From Planctomycetaceae bacterium (GTDB lineage Bacteria; Planctomycetota; Planctomycetia; Pirellulales; PNKZ01): DNA of 64,000 nucleotides. The notes beneath the pieces are model-generated. The model worked only from the letters and a program-made list of their open reading frames with translations. It made no database searches and was not told the origin of the DNA. Both the position numbers and the translations under genes were made by a program. The stretch covers positions 29,880 to 93,879 of the forward strand of contig JAEUIN010000102.1 of the NCBI GenBank assembly GCA_016793115.1, in the 5' to 3' direction. Below, one piece after another: positions 1 to 9,359 of the stretch; the stretch's first letter is position 1; every line of letters begins with the position of its first letter.

Positions 1-1906
1 CCGCTTCGCCGATCGCGACCAGATCCACTTTCGAGAATTCCCGATCTGCAATCCGACCTTCACGCAAGCATTGCGCCCAAGCGGAGACATCGCCGGTGCG
101 CATCCCCACGTAGCTCTTTCCAAGCAAATAGGCCAGAAAGATCTCCAAATTATCACGTCCGAAGCGTCCTTTGCCGAACTCGGACTTACCTCGCCCCGTA
201 TCGGTTTCGCCAATCCCGCGCAACTCCGCGGCCAAGACAAGGTGGCCGTTGCGAACAAGTTTGAGGATCGGCCCGGATTCGCCGGCATCCGCGGCCATAC
301 TTTCATTGTGGAGGTAGAGAGTAACCGAGCGTGCCGTGTCTTTCGGAATGAATGCGAGTGCCGGGAGTTGCAATCCATCTTCGACAGTTAGCGCCAACTT
401 CTGAATTCTGTAATGCCCGCGATCGATTGTTTCCAAGGTTTGCAGGCTTCGCGCGATCGGATCGGCCGGAGGGCGAACGTCGATCACGTCGCCCACCACA
501 CGGCGTTTGCCGGCGTCATCGAGTCGTCGCCATGCGTCGGTTCGGCGGTCACGTAAGTCGCGGGCTAGATCGGCATTAATTTGAAACGCCGATCTTTCTT
601 GGGGCATTAGTAGCACTTGGCCTTGCGGAGTGCACTGTAACTGCTGCGGCGTCCAATCCGGTTCGTTGTACGATCGCAGTTGTTCGTCGGTCAAACTGTC
701 CGGTAACTCATCGACTTCTCGAATAAGCTTGTCGCCGCCGATCAGCCAGCGATGCATGAATCTTGCCGTCGCTTCTCGAAGCGGCAGCGTAAATCCGTGA
801 GGTGCGTCGGGGGCGGCGATCTCCATTCGCTCGGGTACGCCAACCCGAGAGTAAAACCGCTTGGCGTCAAGAAATAGATTCCAAGTGCCGCGGAAATCAA
901 ACGTCGCATCGCGAGTGCCTGCGCCGATCAACGTCGGCCGCGGAGCGCGGAGTATGCAATAGTCCGCCTCATCCATGCCGAACGCAATTTGACCGAAGAT
1001 GTTTTGCTCGCCGTCTTGCGGCCCCTTCGTATCGATCAGTCGGCGGAACGTCGTAAGGTAACAGCCGGGCGCGGCTGCCGTAATCCGATCATCGAGCGCC
1101 ATGAGGTAGGCGGTTTCCGTTCCTCCTCCCGAGTTGCCCGTGCAACCGATTCTGTCGGCGCGAATATCCGGGCGACTCTGCAAATAGTCGATCACACGCA
1201 TTCCGTCCCAGATTCGATATTGAGCGACGTTGGCTCCGATCAACGCGCTCGAAACGGCGATCATCGTATGCTCCGTCGTGCACATATAGCGCACATTCGG
1301 ATGCGGAGTGGGTACATGGGGTGCATCTTCAAACGCGGTGCGCGAACGAGAAAGGTCGAGCATCTGATAGCGCTCGCCTTGGCCAATCGGGTCATAACAC
1401 ATGGCCGCCATGCCGTTGCGAGCCAGCAAAATGCAAACTCGCTGATATTGGCCGACGGCTTTCCCTTCGTGGCTATGCCCACACGGCACCAAAACGGCGG
1501 GCCACGGCGGGGGCGATTCGGGAAGATACAAGTTCGCCGTGATATGAAAGCCGGGACGGCTCTCCAGTATGAGTTTTTCGACTCGGTAACCACGGCCGGA
1601 TAGTTTCCCGACGACCAGCGGATGGAGCGGCGTGCGTTCGGGCAAGCCGCCGATTTGCTCAAGAAAAAAACGACGCCGATCGGCTTGCCACTCGCGGCAT
1701 GCCGATTTGCTCTTAAGCATCTTTTCAAACGCCGCACTACGTGCATCAATATGCTTGTAACACTCGCGCTTCAACCACAACTCCAACTGCTTTTCCGTCG
1801 CGATGCCGTCGGCCGTCGTCTGAAGAACTTTCAAAAGCTCATCGGCCGGCGCGTATGCCGCGCTATGGATAGCAGTGCTGACGACAAGAATTCGCAACCA
1901 ATTCAT
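1..1906 (-). CDS. Secreted alpha/beta hydrolase (acetylxylan esterase/prolyl oligopeptidase-like), partial
   Basis: The frame is open from an ATG to the left window edge (635 codons, C-terminus missing), so no stop codon is seen. I translated it directly. The first 20 or so residues (MNWLRILVVS, then a run ending near AYA) look like a signal peptide, which places the enzyme outside the cytoplasm. The central part has the nucleophile elbow GNSGGG preceded by RIGCT, and further on GIGETDTG and RPTLIGAGTRD segments typical of secreted planctomycete acetyl-xylan-esterase-like or dienelactone-type hydrolases. Two hydrolase-like halves seem to be present: the second begins around IQKLALTVEDG and carries LYLHNES. 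The substrate is probably an esterified carbohydrate, but that is inference. No Shine-Dalgarno is evident before the ATG. Confidence is good for the fold and low for the substrate. Confidence 0.75.
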   Translation of the reverse strand, partial: MNWLRILVVSTAIHSAAYAPADELLKVLQTTADGIATEKQLELWLKRECYKHIDARSAAFEKMLKSKSACREWQADRRRFFLEQIGGLPERTPLHPLVVGKLSGRGYRVEKLILESRPGFHITANLYLPESPPPWPAVLVPCGHSHEGKAVGQYQRVCILLARNGMAAMCYDPIGQGERYQMLDLSRSRTAFEDAPHVPTPHPNVRYMCTTEHTMIAVSSALIGANVAQYRIWDGMRVIDYLQSRPDIRADRIGCTGNSGGGTETAYLMALDDRITAAAPGCYLTTFRRLIDTKGPQDGEQNIFGQIAFGMDEADYCILRAPRPTLIGAGTRDATFDFRGTWNLFLDAKRFYSRVGVPERMEIAAPDAPHGFTLPLREATARFMHRWLIGGDKLIREVDELPDSLTDEQLRSYNEPDWTPQQLQCTPQGQVLLMPQERSAFQINADLARDLRDRRTDAWRRLDDAGKRRVVGDVIDVRPPADPIARSLQTLETIDRGHYRIQKLALTVEDGLQLPALAFIPKDTARSVTLYLHNESMAADAGESGPILKLVRNGHLVLAAELRGIGETDTGRGKSEFGKGRFGRDNLEIFLAYLLGKSYVGMRTGDVSAWAQCLREGRIADREFSKVDLVAIGEA

Positions 1907-2326
1907 TCGTAAGGCTCGGCAGCAATAGACGAACTCGGAATAGACTGCCCCAACGATTCCGGCAATCGCGAGGCACTCTACCATACATCTACTCATCAAG
2001 CGAAACTCGGCAAATTGCGGCTATAGCATGGTGCCGGCGATGAAATCTATTGTCGATAATCTTCAATTAATTGCGGCTAGGACGAAGCGGGCTAGACTAA
2101 TCGTTTAAGGAACATAGCCGGTGCTCAATTCGGTTCGATGCCGATGCGGAGAATGGAATCGCGGAAACGAACTTGCGACGCATGGAAGACCGAATCGTGC
2201 GGATTTGACTCATTGAGCCGAACTTAGAACCGTGGATTGTCGTGAACTGTCTGGCGATCAACAGCGGTGTCGGCTAAACAACACTCTTGCGTAAACTCCA
2301 CCCTTTCCAGATGAGGAAAAGACGAC
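1907..2326. other. Intergenic region, divergent promoters
   Basis: This 420-base gap separates two divergently transcribed genes and must hold both promoters. I see no coding frame with a plausible start and ribosome binding site, no tRNA cloverleaf and no strong hairpin. The part between about 2040 and 2110 is noticeably AT-rich compared with the neighbours. A purine-rich GAGGAAAA at 2313-2320 is the ribosome binding site of the plus-strand cytochrome gene. Confidence 0.6.
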
Positions 2327-2719
2327 ATGACGACCAAACACACCGGGACCGTCGCACTGCTGCTTGTTTCGGCGCTCGCGGCTTGTCTTCAGGCGGCCGA
2401 TCCGGCTCCCGCCGCAAAATCCAACACGTTGATGGAAAGGAAATTGGAGTATTCCGAGGGCTTACTTAAATCATTGGTCCGCGGCGACTTTGACGAAGCG
2501 CGTCGAAACGCCAAATTGATGAAGACTTTCACGCGGCTCGAACAGTTGTATCAAGGCAAGAACCCGGAATATGCCGTGCAACTCAAGGAATTCCAGGCGA
2601 CAAATGCGGCGTTGTCGCAGGCGATTGAAGATAAGAAACTGAACGAAGCCTCGAAGGCCTATGGTGCGATGATCGAGAGTTGCATCAAGTGCCACGCCGT
2701 TATTCGCGACGAATCCTAA
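2327..2719 (+). CDS. Cytochrome c'-like monohaem lipoprotein
   Basis: The 130-residue product has a hydrophobic N-terminus ending in L17-A-A-C20, a good lipobox. It is therefore probably a lipid-anchored protein facing the periplasm. A single haem-binding motif CIKCH lies at residues 119-123, only seven residues from the C-terminus. A helical body followed by a C-terminal CXXCH is the layout of cytochrome c'/cytochrome b562-type four-helix bundles. The sixth ligand cannot be assigned by eye; Met residues at 36, 65 and 115 are candidates. A strong GAGGAAAA precedes the ATG by six bases. The next gene starts 22 bases downstream, so co-transcription with the MlrC-like gene is possible. Role: a small electron carrier or gas-binding protein (inference). 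Confidence 0.75.
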   Translation: MTTKHTGTVALLLVSALAACLQAADPAPAAKSNTLMERKLEYSEGLLKSLVRGDFDEARRNAKLMKTFTRLEQLYQGKNPEYAVQLKEFQATNAALSQAIEDKKLNEASKAYGAMIESCIKCHAVIRDES

Positions 2720-2741
2720 CAACACGTAGGGCCTGCGAACC

Positions 2742-4226
2742 GTGCGCATCGCCATCGGCGGCATTCTTCACGAAACTGCGACGTTCATCGATCGTCGCAC
2801 TTCGCTCGCCGATTTTGAGCGTGGCCTGGGTCTGTTTCGCGGCGACGAGATCATCAAGCGTTTTACCGGGGCTAATATGTGCCCCGGCGGCTTTATCGCC
2901 GCGGCGCGGCGGCATGGATTCGATATCGCGCCGCTGCTCTGGACGTTCGCCTACCCATCGGGCCTTATCGACCGCACCGCTTATGCGACGCTTAAAGCCG
3001 AGTTTCTCGACCGGCTAAGGCAGGCCGAAGCTGACGGCGGACCAGTCGACGGAGTCCTACTCGATTTGCACGGTGCTATGGTCGTCGACGGAATCGACGA
3101 CGCCGACGGCGACATGATCGCATCGGTACGCGCCGCCCTCGGCCCGAATCGGCCGTTGCTTGTGACCACCGACTTGCACGGCAATCATACGCCGCTCCGC
3201 GTCGCCAACGCCGACGCCATTATCGGGTACGACACCTACCCGCACATCGACATGGCGGAACGAGGAGAAGAAGCGGGGAATTTATTGGTGCGTATGCTCC
3301 GCGACGGCGTGCGCCCTCGTTCGGCGCTGCGGCAATTCCCTCTATTCTGGAGCGTGAAGGGACAGGTCACGGCTCATCCGCCGATGAACGAAGTGCTTAG
3401 TCGAGCCCATGAAATTGAGCGTCGCCCCGGTATCCTCAGCGTCACCGTCGCCACGGGATTTCCGTGGGCCGACGTGCCCGATGTCGGCGCTTCGGTGATT
3501 GCCGTCGCCGATGGCAATGTCTCACAGGCCCAAGCCGCGGCGGACGAACTTGGTGCTTGGATCTGGCAACACCGTGAACGCTGGCGCGCACCGCCCCTAG
3601 GCGTGCGCGAAGCCATCGCCGCGGGGGAAGCTGCGGGAAAATACCCGATCGTGCTGGCGGATCACGCCGACAACACCGGCGGCGGCGCGCCGGGCGATTC
3701 AACGGAAATCCTACGCACGTTCGTCGAACTTCAGTTGCAAGACGCTCTACTGCTGTACCTGGTGGATGCCGACGCTGCGCTCGCCGCTCACACCGCCGGC
3801 GCAGGAGCTTGCATCCGAGTTTCGCTTGGCGGTAAGTCGTCGCCGGTTCAAGGTCCGCCGCTGGACGTCGAGGCCGAGGTCGTCGCGGTGACCGACGGCG
3901 CGTTTGCATACGACGGCCCCATGTACGCTGGACTGACCGGCAACATGGGCCGTTCCGCTTGGCTGCGGTTCGGTGGCGTTTCAGTAGTCGTCGTCACCGT
4001 TCGCGAACAACCGTTCGATCCGGCTTTCGCGCGGACGCTCGGTATTCGTTGCGACGCGATGAAGTATATCGCCGTGAAATCTGCGGCGCATTTCCGCTCC
4101 GGTTTCGAACGGATAGCCGGTTCAATTTACAACGTCGATGCCCGGGCCATTCTCACGCACAATTGGGGAAGCCTGCCGTATCGACGACGGACGCGCGCCG
4201 TATTCCCGGTAGAAATCCGCGAGTGA
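2742..4226 (+). CDS. MlrC/M81-family metallohydrolase
   Basis: This 494-residue protein matches the microcystinase C (MlrC) family, M81, along its length. It starts with the family signature GGILHETATF (usually HETNTF) and has probable zinc ligands in TTDLHGNHT (D144, H146) and YDTYPHIDM (D164, H168). The C-terminal domain carries the characteristic DHADNTGGGAPGDST stretch. Named members hydrolyse linearised microcystin, but most homologues have unknown amide or peptide substrates. Next to an enolase-superfamily enzyme and a hydroxyacid dehydrogenase, a role in breaking down a small amidated compound seems more likely than toxin degradation (inference). Translation starts at GTG. There is no signal peptide, so it should be cytoplasmic. 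Confidence 0.88.
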   Translation: MRIAIGGILHETATFIDRRTSLADFERGLGLFRGDEIIKRFTGANMCPGGFIAAARRHGFDIAPLLWTFAYPSGLIDRTAYATLKAEFLDRLRQAEADGGPVDGVLLDLHGAMVVDGIDDADGDMIASVRAALGPNRPLLVTTDLHGNHTPLRVANADAIIGYDTYPHIDMAERGEEAGNLLVRMLRDGVRPRSALRQFPLFWSVKGQVTAHPPMNEVLSRAHEIERRPGILSVTVATGFPWADVPDVGASVIAVADGNVSQAQAAADELGAWIWQHRERWRAPPLGVREAIAAGEAAGKYPIVLADHADNTGGGAPGDSTEILRTFVELQLQDALLLYLVDADAALAAHTAGAGACIRVSLGGKSSPVQGPPLDVEAEVVAVTDGAFAYDGPMYAGLTGNMGRSAWLRFGGVSVVVVTVREQPFDPAFARTLGIRCDAMKYIAVKSAAHFRSGFERIAGSIYNVDARAILTHNWGSLPYRRRTRAVFPVEIRE

Positions 4227-4262
4227 TCCAATACCGTCGGCAGCCGTCGCGAAGGCGACATT

Positions 4263-5057
4263 TTACATGCCGACGTTCGGCTGCGCATTAAGACCACCCA
4301 AGAAAAAATTGGCCTGCAGTTCGGCACGGCTGCTCACTTGAAAATGGGAGTGGATTTGCTTCGCATAGTCATTGACCGTGTGTTGGCTGATTCCCATTCG
4401 TTCAGCGATTTCTTTGTGGCTATGGCCGGCCAACAAATAGATCAACGTCTGCCGTTCGCGCGGTGATAGGCGCAAGGTCGTTTCACGGACGGATTCGTTC
4501 AGGCCGTATTGATGGAGCCAACCGGCACGCTGAAAAACGCAGTGCAAAACGGCCTTGTCACGGCGGCTAAACGGCTGTTTGTCGCAACGACGATGAAATC
4601 CGATGTTGCTCGAGTTGTAGCGGTCAAGTGGATGCACAGAAAGCAGAAACCACTCGAAACCGGTCGCACGCCAAGCGGCACTTAGTTCTTCGGAGTATTC
4701 CGGTGGAAACACCTCGCCGTTGCCGAATGTGACTCGACGCCCCTCCGCCATCGCCGAAAAGACCGACCGCATCCCGCGTGCGTTGAAGTCCGGCGAGGTT
4801 AGCACCGACAACACTCGTTGGCGCTCGCCGTTGGAACTCCAGCCACGCTCTTGCAAACAGGTCGTCATTACGTCATTCGGCACGTCTTGGCTGCTAATCG
4901 TGCTCGACCACATCCAGACGTCGGCTCCGATTAATTCCGCAATTCCTGAAGCGAAGTTCAACCTTCGATCGGCCAGATTGAGTCCGCTTGTCGGATCCGT
5001 CGCTGGGGCGATCAAATCGATCATTCGCTCGACATCGCTTTGCTCAAATGTCGTCAT
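4263..5057 (-). CDS. LuxR-type transcriptional regulator
   Basis: The C-terminus holds a clear LuxR/FixJ helix-turn-helix: LSPRERQTLIYLLAG, then KEIAERMGISQHTVNDY. The N-terminal 190 residues contain no receiver signature, and I do not recognise a ligand domain with certainty; a GAF-like or autoinducer-like sensing domain is possible. The frame extends upstream to 5246, but that longer start would leave five bases before the divergent enolase-superfamily gene. I therefore chose the internal ATG (MTTFEQSDVERM), giving 264 residues. The start stays uncertain because no strong ribosome binding site is seen. Divergent placement suggests it regulates the neighbouring enolase-superfamily gene and possibly the MlrC gene that converges on it. 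Confidence 0.8.
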   Translation of the reverse strand: MTTFEQSDVERMIDLIAPATDPTSGLNLADRRLNFASGIAELIGADVWMWSSTISSQDVPNDVMTTCLQERGWSSNGERQRVLSVLTSPDFNARGMRSVFSAMAEGRRVTFGNGEVFPPEYSEELSAAWRATGFEWFLLSVHPLDRYNSSNIGFHRRCDKQPFSRRDKAVLHCVFQRAGWLHQYGLNESVRETTLRLSPRERQTLIYLLAGHSHKEIAERMGISQHTVNDYAKQIHSHFQVSSRAELQANFFLGGLNAQPNVGM

Positions 5058-5251
5058 AGCTCGGCATACGGTGTGCGAAAGCTGAATGGGGATGTAAGTG
5101 CGATGGCAAACCATATCACAAATCCGAGTTGGGCAGAGATACTTTTCGCTTGCCGCGCGAGCTTCCATAGCGACAATGTCCGCTGACCGATCGCGACCGT
5201 CGTCGTGCGCCGGACATCGGCCGGTTCTCGCGCTCGGCTTGCTCATTCGAG

Positions 5252-6475
5252 ATGCTCATGCGCATCACCGACGTTAAAGCCGTCTTGCTGACGGGGCCTT
5301 ACAGCAACGATCCTTATATCTGCGCTTTGCGACCGCGTCGCAGCGCGGCATTTGTTGAGATCGCGACGGATACGGAACACATCGGCTGGGGCGAGACTTA
5401 CGCCGGCTACTTTTTTCCGGAAGCGGTTCCGGAAATCGTCGAATTTTTTAAGCCGATTCTCATCGGCCAATCGCCCGACGACGTACACCTGCTTTGGAAC
5501 CGTATGTACCAATGCGGCAACTATTGGAACCGCGTCGGCCTTGGGACTGCCGTTATCAACGGTATTGAAGCCGCACTTTGGGATCTCCGAGGAAAGGCGC
5601 ACGGTCTCCCCGTTTATGAGTTGCTCGGCGGGCGCAAACACGATCGGCTGCCGTGCTATGCCTCAGGCGGCCCCAGCAATTATCCGCAGTCGGAGCTAGC
5701 CAAAAAGCTCGACTTTTATCTCAGTCTCGGCTTCACCGGCGTCAAACTCGGGGCCGGAAGCTATTCGCGAGAGCAGGGGCGATTCACCCCGCGTTCGGCG
5801 ATGGAGGCCGCCGACTTCGAAGGCGACAAAGTCGCTTTTGCTCGTCGACATGTCGGCCCCAACGTTCGCCTCATGCTCGATGGTCACATGGGTAACAATT
5901 CGCGAACGACCTGGGATCTCGGCACGGCGCAAGCCGTGATGAAAGCCGTCGAACCGGCCGGGCTATTCTTTTTTGAAGAACCGCTGCACTACACCGATCC
6001 TTGGGGCTATTCCGAATTGTGCCGAAGCTCGGCGGTGCCGATTGCCGGCGGTGAGTGCCTGACGGCGCTGTACGAATGGCGAGTCTTCGCCGAACGCGAC
6101 TGTTTCGACATCGGCCAACCGGACGCGGCCTGGACGGGCGGGATCGGCGAATTCATGCGAGTTGCGGCATTGCTCGAAGGCCGCGGTCGCAAGATCGCGA
6201 CGCATGCCGCCGGCGCCGGCGGAGCACTCATGCAAAATATCCACTGCGCGTTCGCCTGCGGCAACACGTTGATTTGCGAAGTCCTTCCCGCCCTCGGCGG
6301 AATCCATCTCGACATGCTGCTCGACGACGCCTTCCGCTTCGAAAGCGGCGACGTCTTGCCGCCGCTCGCGCCCGGTCTTGGCCTGAACCTCACGGACGAC
6401 ATCAAGAATCGCTATCCGTTTGTTCGCGGGAGCGGCGAGTTCAACAGCGTTCCGGGTAAAGTCCTCGTCGACTAG
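5252..6475 (+). CDS. Mandelate racemase/muconate lactonizing enzyme family protein (enolase superfamily)
   Basis: The 407-residue protein shows the two-domain enolase-superfamily layout. The N-terminal capping domain has GWGETYAGYFFPE. The barrel carries metal ligands D210 (LMLDGHM), E242 (FFFEEPLHY) and E268 (IAGGECL), with a general-base candidate H318 in IATHAAGAGG. The final barrel lysine motif is reduced to K165 (GVKLG), so the family may be a sugar-acid dehydratase of the D-galactonate/mannonate type rather than a racemase. The specific substrate cannot be read from sequence. ATG codons at 5252 and 5258 are equally plausible starts. A dehydrogenase follows 77 bases downstream on the same strand, consistent with dehydration followed by reduction or oxidation of a 2-keto acid. 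Confidence 0.88.
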   Translation: MLMRITDVKAVLLTGPYSNDPYICALRPRRSAAFVEIATDTEHIGWGETYAGYFFPEAVPEIVEFFKPILIGQSPDDVHLLWNRMYQCGNYWNRVGLGTAVINGIEAALWDLRGKAHGLPVYELLGGRKHDRLPCYASGGPSNYPQSELAKKLDFYLSLGFTGVKLGAGSYSREQGRFTPRSAMEAADFEGDKVAFARRHVGPNVRLMLDGHMGNNSRTTWDLGTAQAVMKAVEPAGLFFFEEPLHYTDPWGYSELCRSSAVPIAGGECLTALYEWRVFAERDCFDIGQPDAAWTGGIGEFMRVAALLEGRGRKIATHAAGAGGALMQNIHCAFACGNTLICEVLPALGGIHLDMLLDDAFRFESGDVLPPLAPGLGLNLTDDIKNRYPFVRGSGEFNSVPGKVLVD

Positions 6476-6552
6476 GTTTCAGCCCGACGCGCCGTAATGA
6501 TTCGCATACGAATCGGTCAGTTTCAACTCACCCAATTTTCGCTCTTCGGCTC

Positions 6553-7569
6553 ATGTCTATCGTCGTCGACGTTCGCCTTCGGCCCGACTCCATTCGACGT
6601 CTCGAATCCGTAAGCGGCAGAATGGTGCATGTCTTTGAGCCGCAAGCGCTCATGTCGCCGCCCCGCGCTCTCCCTTCGGAAATCGCGCGCGAAGCTGAAG
6701 TCCTTCTCTGCCTGCTTCCGCCGACGAATCACGCCGAGATGACCTCGTTGCGGTTCATCCAAGTTTCTTCGGTCGGATACGCGCAGCTTTACGATAAGAA
6801 TCTTGTCGAGCGCGGCGTACGCGCGGCCAATGCGCGCGGCGTCTATGACACGGCCATTGCGGAATGGAACGTGGCGATGATGATCAATCTCGGTCGTGAC
6901 TTGCGAACGATGATCCGCAATCAGGAGGCGGCTAAATGGGACACCAGCGGACGTTTTCAGCACGAGATTCGGGGAAGCGTCGTCGGCATTTGGGGCTATG
7001 GGGGGATTGGCCGAGAGACGGCGCGCCTCGCCAAAGCGCTTGGCTTAACGGTTCACGTGTTGACTCGCCGCGAAGTCGGGCCGCGCGGAGACGTCTTCTC
7101 AGTGCCTGGAACCGGCGATCCCGAAGGCATCTTGCCCGACCGAAAATTCAAGGCCGGGCAGGAGCTTGACTTTCTTAGCGGCCTCGACTTTCTCATATTG
7201 GCGATGCCGATCACTTCGGCGAGTCGCGGTATTGTCGGCAACCGGGAGCTACGAGCGCTTAAACAATCCGCGTTCTTGCTGAATCCGGCCCGCGGCCCGC
7301 TCGTTCAGGAAGAGTCCCTGCTCCAAGCGCTCCGCGAAGGATGGCTTGCCGGAGCCGCGCTCGACACCCACTTCCAATACCCGCTTCCTCCTGAGCATTC
7401 CCTCTGGGCAATGCCGAACGTGATCCTCACGCCCCACATTTCCGGCTCTGACAAAGGTCCGCACTTCCTTGACCGATTTTGGGATATCGCGATTCACAAC
7501 GTGGAGCAATTCTACCAGGGCAGGCCACTTTGGAATGAATTGACGCCGTCGGAGCTAAACGGCAACTAG
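6553..7569 (+). CDS. D-isomer-specific 2-hydroxyacid dehydrogenase
   Basis: This 338-residue protein has the Rossmann dinucleotide motif GYGGIG (residues 148-153) with the preceding VVGIW strand. It also has the substrate-domain arginine in LLNPARGPLVQEESL and the catalytic histidine in ILTPHISGS. These are the standard landmarks of the NAD-dependent D-2-hydroxyacid dehydrogenase family (phosphoglycerate, glyoxylate/hydroxypyruvate and related reductases). The acidic partner region reads AALDTHFQYPLPPE instead of the usual DVFExEP, so activity should not be assumed identical to characterised members. It probably handles a 2-keto acid made by the upstream enolase-superfamily enzyme (inference). 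There is no signal peptide, and no clear ribosome binding site precedes the ATG. Confidence 0.88.
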   Translation: MSIVVDVRLRPDSIRRLESVSGRMVHVFEPQALMSPPRALPSEIAREAEVLLCLLPPTNHAEMTSLRFIQVSSVGYAQLYDKNLVERGVRAANARGVYDTAIAEWNVAMMINLGRDLRTMIRNQEAAKWDTSGRFQHEIRGSVVGIWGYGGIGRETARLAKALGLTVHVLTRREVGPRGDVFSVPGTGDPEGILPDRKFKAGQELDFLSGLDFLILAMPITSASRGIVGNRELRALKQSAFLLNPARGPLVQEESLLQALREGWLAGAALDTHFQYPLPPEHSLWAMPNVILTPHISGSDKGPHFLDRFWDIAIHNVEQFYQGRPLWNELTPSELNGN

Positions 7570-7640
7570 AAGGGCGTCAGATGGGCTTGGGCCGCCGTAA
7601 ACAAATCATAGGTAATCTGACTCATCGATGCTTCATTCGA

Positions 7641-9203
7641 TCACTTGGCAGTGGCCAAGACATACTTGACGGCGTCTCGAACCGTCGGATCGGGGTCGTC
7701 GCTCATTTTTTCGAGCGCGGCCCGCGCCGTCGTGCCCGCCGAGCCGCTCGCGCCGATCGCTTCAACGGCCGCGAGCCGTACGTCGGAACTCTTGTCCGCC
7801 AACGCCGCGGTCAACGTCGCTTGAACTTCCGCGTTTTGAGGAGCGATCATGGCGAGTGATTGGAGCGTCACGATCCGGATGCGGTGATCCGAATCGTTGG
7901 CCAGCGGCAGCAGACTCGATACGGAATCGGCCGCAGCGGGGCCCAAGCGGCCGAGCGTCGCCACGGCATAGCCGCGCAGCTTCGGTCGCTCTAGCGCTTT
8001 GATCAGTCGCGGCACCGCGTCGGCCTTCATCTCGGCCAAAGCCTGACGTACCACGCCGGCCACCGCTTCATCAGCCATTGCGTCGACCAAGGCCTCGGCT
8101 ACGCGGAGATCGCCCGTTTTGAGATCGACGAGTGAACGAGCCGCGACGGCGCGTAAGCGAGGATTTTCACCTTGGAGTGCAGCCAGAAAGAGTTCGACCG
8201 CGGCCGCACGCCCTGCGGCGTCGTCGGGTTGGTGTTTCGTCACAGCCCAGGCGGCGACGAGCCGCACTAGCTCGTCGGAGTCGGCGGTAAGCGGCTTCGC
8301 CGCGACGACGATATCCGCGGCGGGAGCGCCGCTCATAACTAACGTCCAAATCGCCGCAGCGCGAGTGCCGGCGTCGGCGTCTTTGGTGAGCGAAGCAATT
8401 TTGGCTGCGGCGGGTGCGGACGCGGCTCCAATGTGCCCCAAAGCAAGCACCGCTTCGCGGCGCGTTTCCGGACGTTCGTCCGCCAGCGCTTCGGTCAAAG
8501 CCGGCACGGCATCAGCCGCGTCGGGACCAATCTCGGCCAAGATGCGGCATATCCAGTAGCGGGCTTCCGGATGCTTCATCCCTTCGATCAGACGCGGCAC
8601 GCCGGCCTTGCCGACTTCGGCCAAGGAATGCAGCGCGGGAAGAACTTCCGCTGCGGAATGAGTCGATTCGAGAACGTGTAAGAAGAGCGGCAAAGCTTGA
8701 TCAACCGGGAGGTGCAGACGGCGGATCGCTTTCACGGCCTCCCGGCGAACGACCGCGTCGGGGTCCGTGATTCGCGCGACGACTGCGGAAGACGCGGACT
8801 GAGCCGGCTCGCCGATCATGCCGATGGCGTAAAGCGCGTAAGCCTTCACGCGCGGCGAAGAATCTTCGGTCGCCTTGACCAGTGCGGGGAGGGCGGAAAC
8901 GGCCGCGGGACCGATCGCACCGAGCGCGCGGGCGGCGTGAATGCGGGTCTCTTCATCCGCATCAGAAACCAGCGCGGCTAAGGGAGCAATCGCTGAGGCC
9001 GCCTCCGCTCCGGAATCACCGAGTGCATCGATCAGCGGCAGACGATCGGCGCCGGCCGCCGCCAGCAACTTCTGAACTTTCGCGGCGACGTCCGCCGTCG
9101 GAGCGGGCGGAGGGCCCGGAGGCAGCGGCGGCTGCGCCATGACCGACGGAACACAAAGTGCGAGAACGCCGGAAAAAACCGTTAAATAGGATGCGCCGCG
9201 CAT
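7641..9203 (-). CDS. Secreted HEAT-repeat protein
   Basis: A signal peptide (residues 1-23, ending SVMA) and a proline-rich linker are followed by roughly 470 residues of HEAT/PBS-lyase-type helical repeats. The recurring unit is about 31-37 residues of the form ALGxIGxxAxxAVPALxxALxDxxxxVRxxA. HEAT solenoids are protein-binding scaffolds; nothing here suggests an enzyme. Such exported proteins are common in planctomycetes, often as part of larger periplasmic assemblies. The ATG is supported by GAGGGAG eight bases upstream. It converges with the dehydrogenase gene and is divergent from the glycine-rich protein gene. A partner cannot be assigned. Confidence 0.9.
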   Translation of the reverse strand: MRGASYLTVFSGVLALCVPSVMAQPPLPPGPPPAPTADVAAKVQKLLAAAGADRLPLIDALGDSGAEAASAIAPLAALVSDADEETRIHAARALGAIGPAAVSALPALVKATEDSSPRVKAYALYAIGMIGEPAQSASSAVVARITDPDAVVRREAVKAIRRLHLPVDQALPLFLHVLESTHSAAEVLPALHSLAEVGKAGVPRLIEGMKHPEARYWICRILAEIGPDAADAVPALTEALADERPETRREAVLALGHIGAASAPAAAKIASLTKDADAGTRAAAIWTLVMSGAPAADIVVAAKPLTADSDELVRLVAAWAVTKHQPDDAAGRAAAVELFLAALQGENPRLRAVAARSLVDLKTGDLRVAEALVDAMADEAVAGVVRQALAEMKADAVPRLIKALERPKLRGYAVATLGRLGPAAADSVSSLLPLANDSDHRIRIVTLQSLAMIAPQNAEVQATLTAALADKSSDVRLAAVEAIGASGSAGTTARAALEKMSDDPDPTVRDAVKYVLATAK

Positions 9204-9359
9204 CGAGCAACTCCCTCACTTCGCTGCCGAACAAGGTTGACTGTTTTACACGGGGTGCGATTCGGCTTATTGTACTTCGCCGTTCCGCATGTCATCATCG
9301 TAACTCGACGGTTTATCGGAATCTGCGCCTGATCGAGAATTGAGTGCGGAGTTTGCTCC

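Noticed and set aside
2100..2300. tRNA-like GGTTCGA stretch in the first intergenic region
   Set aside because: No acceptor stem or anticodon arm can be folded around it.
5058..5246. N-terminal extension of the LuxR-type regulator
   Set aside because: It would start five bases from the divergent gene and contributes no recognised domain. A downstream ATG is adopted.
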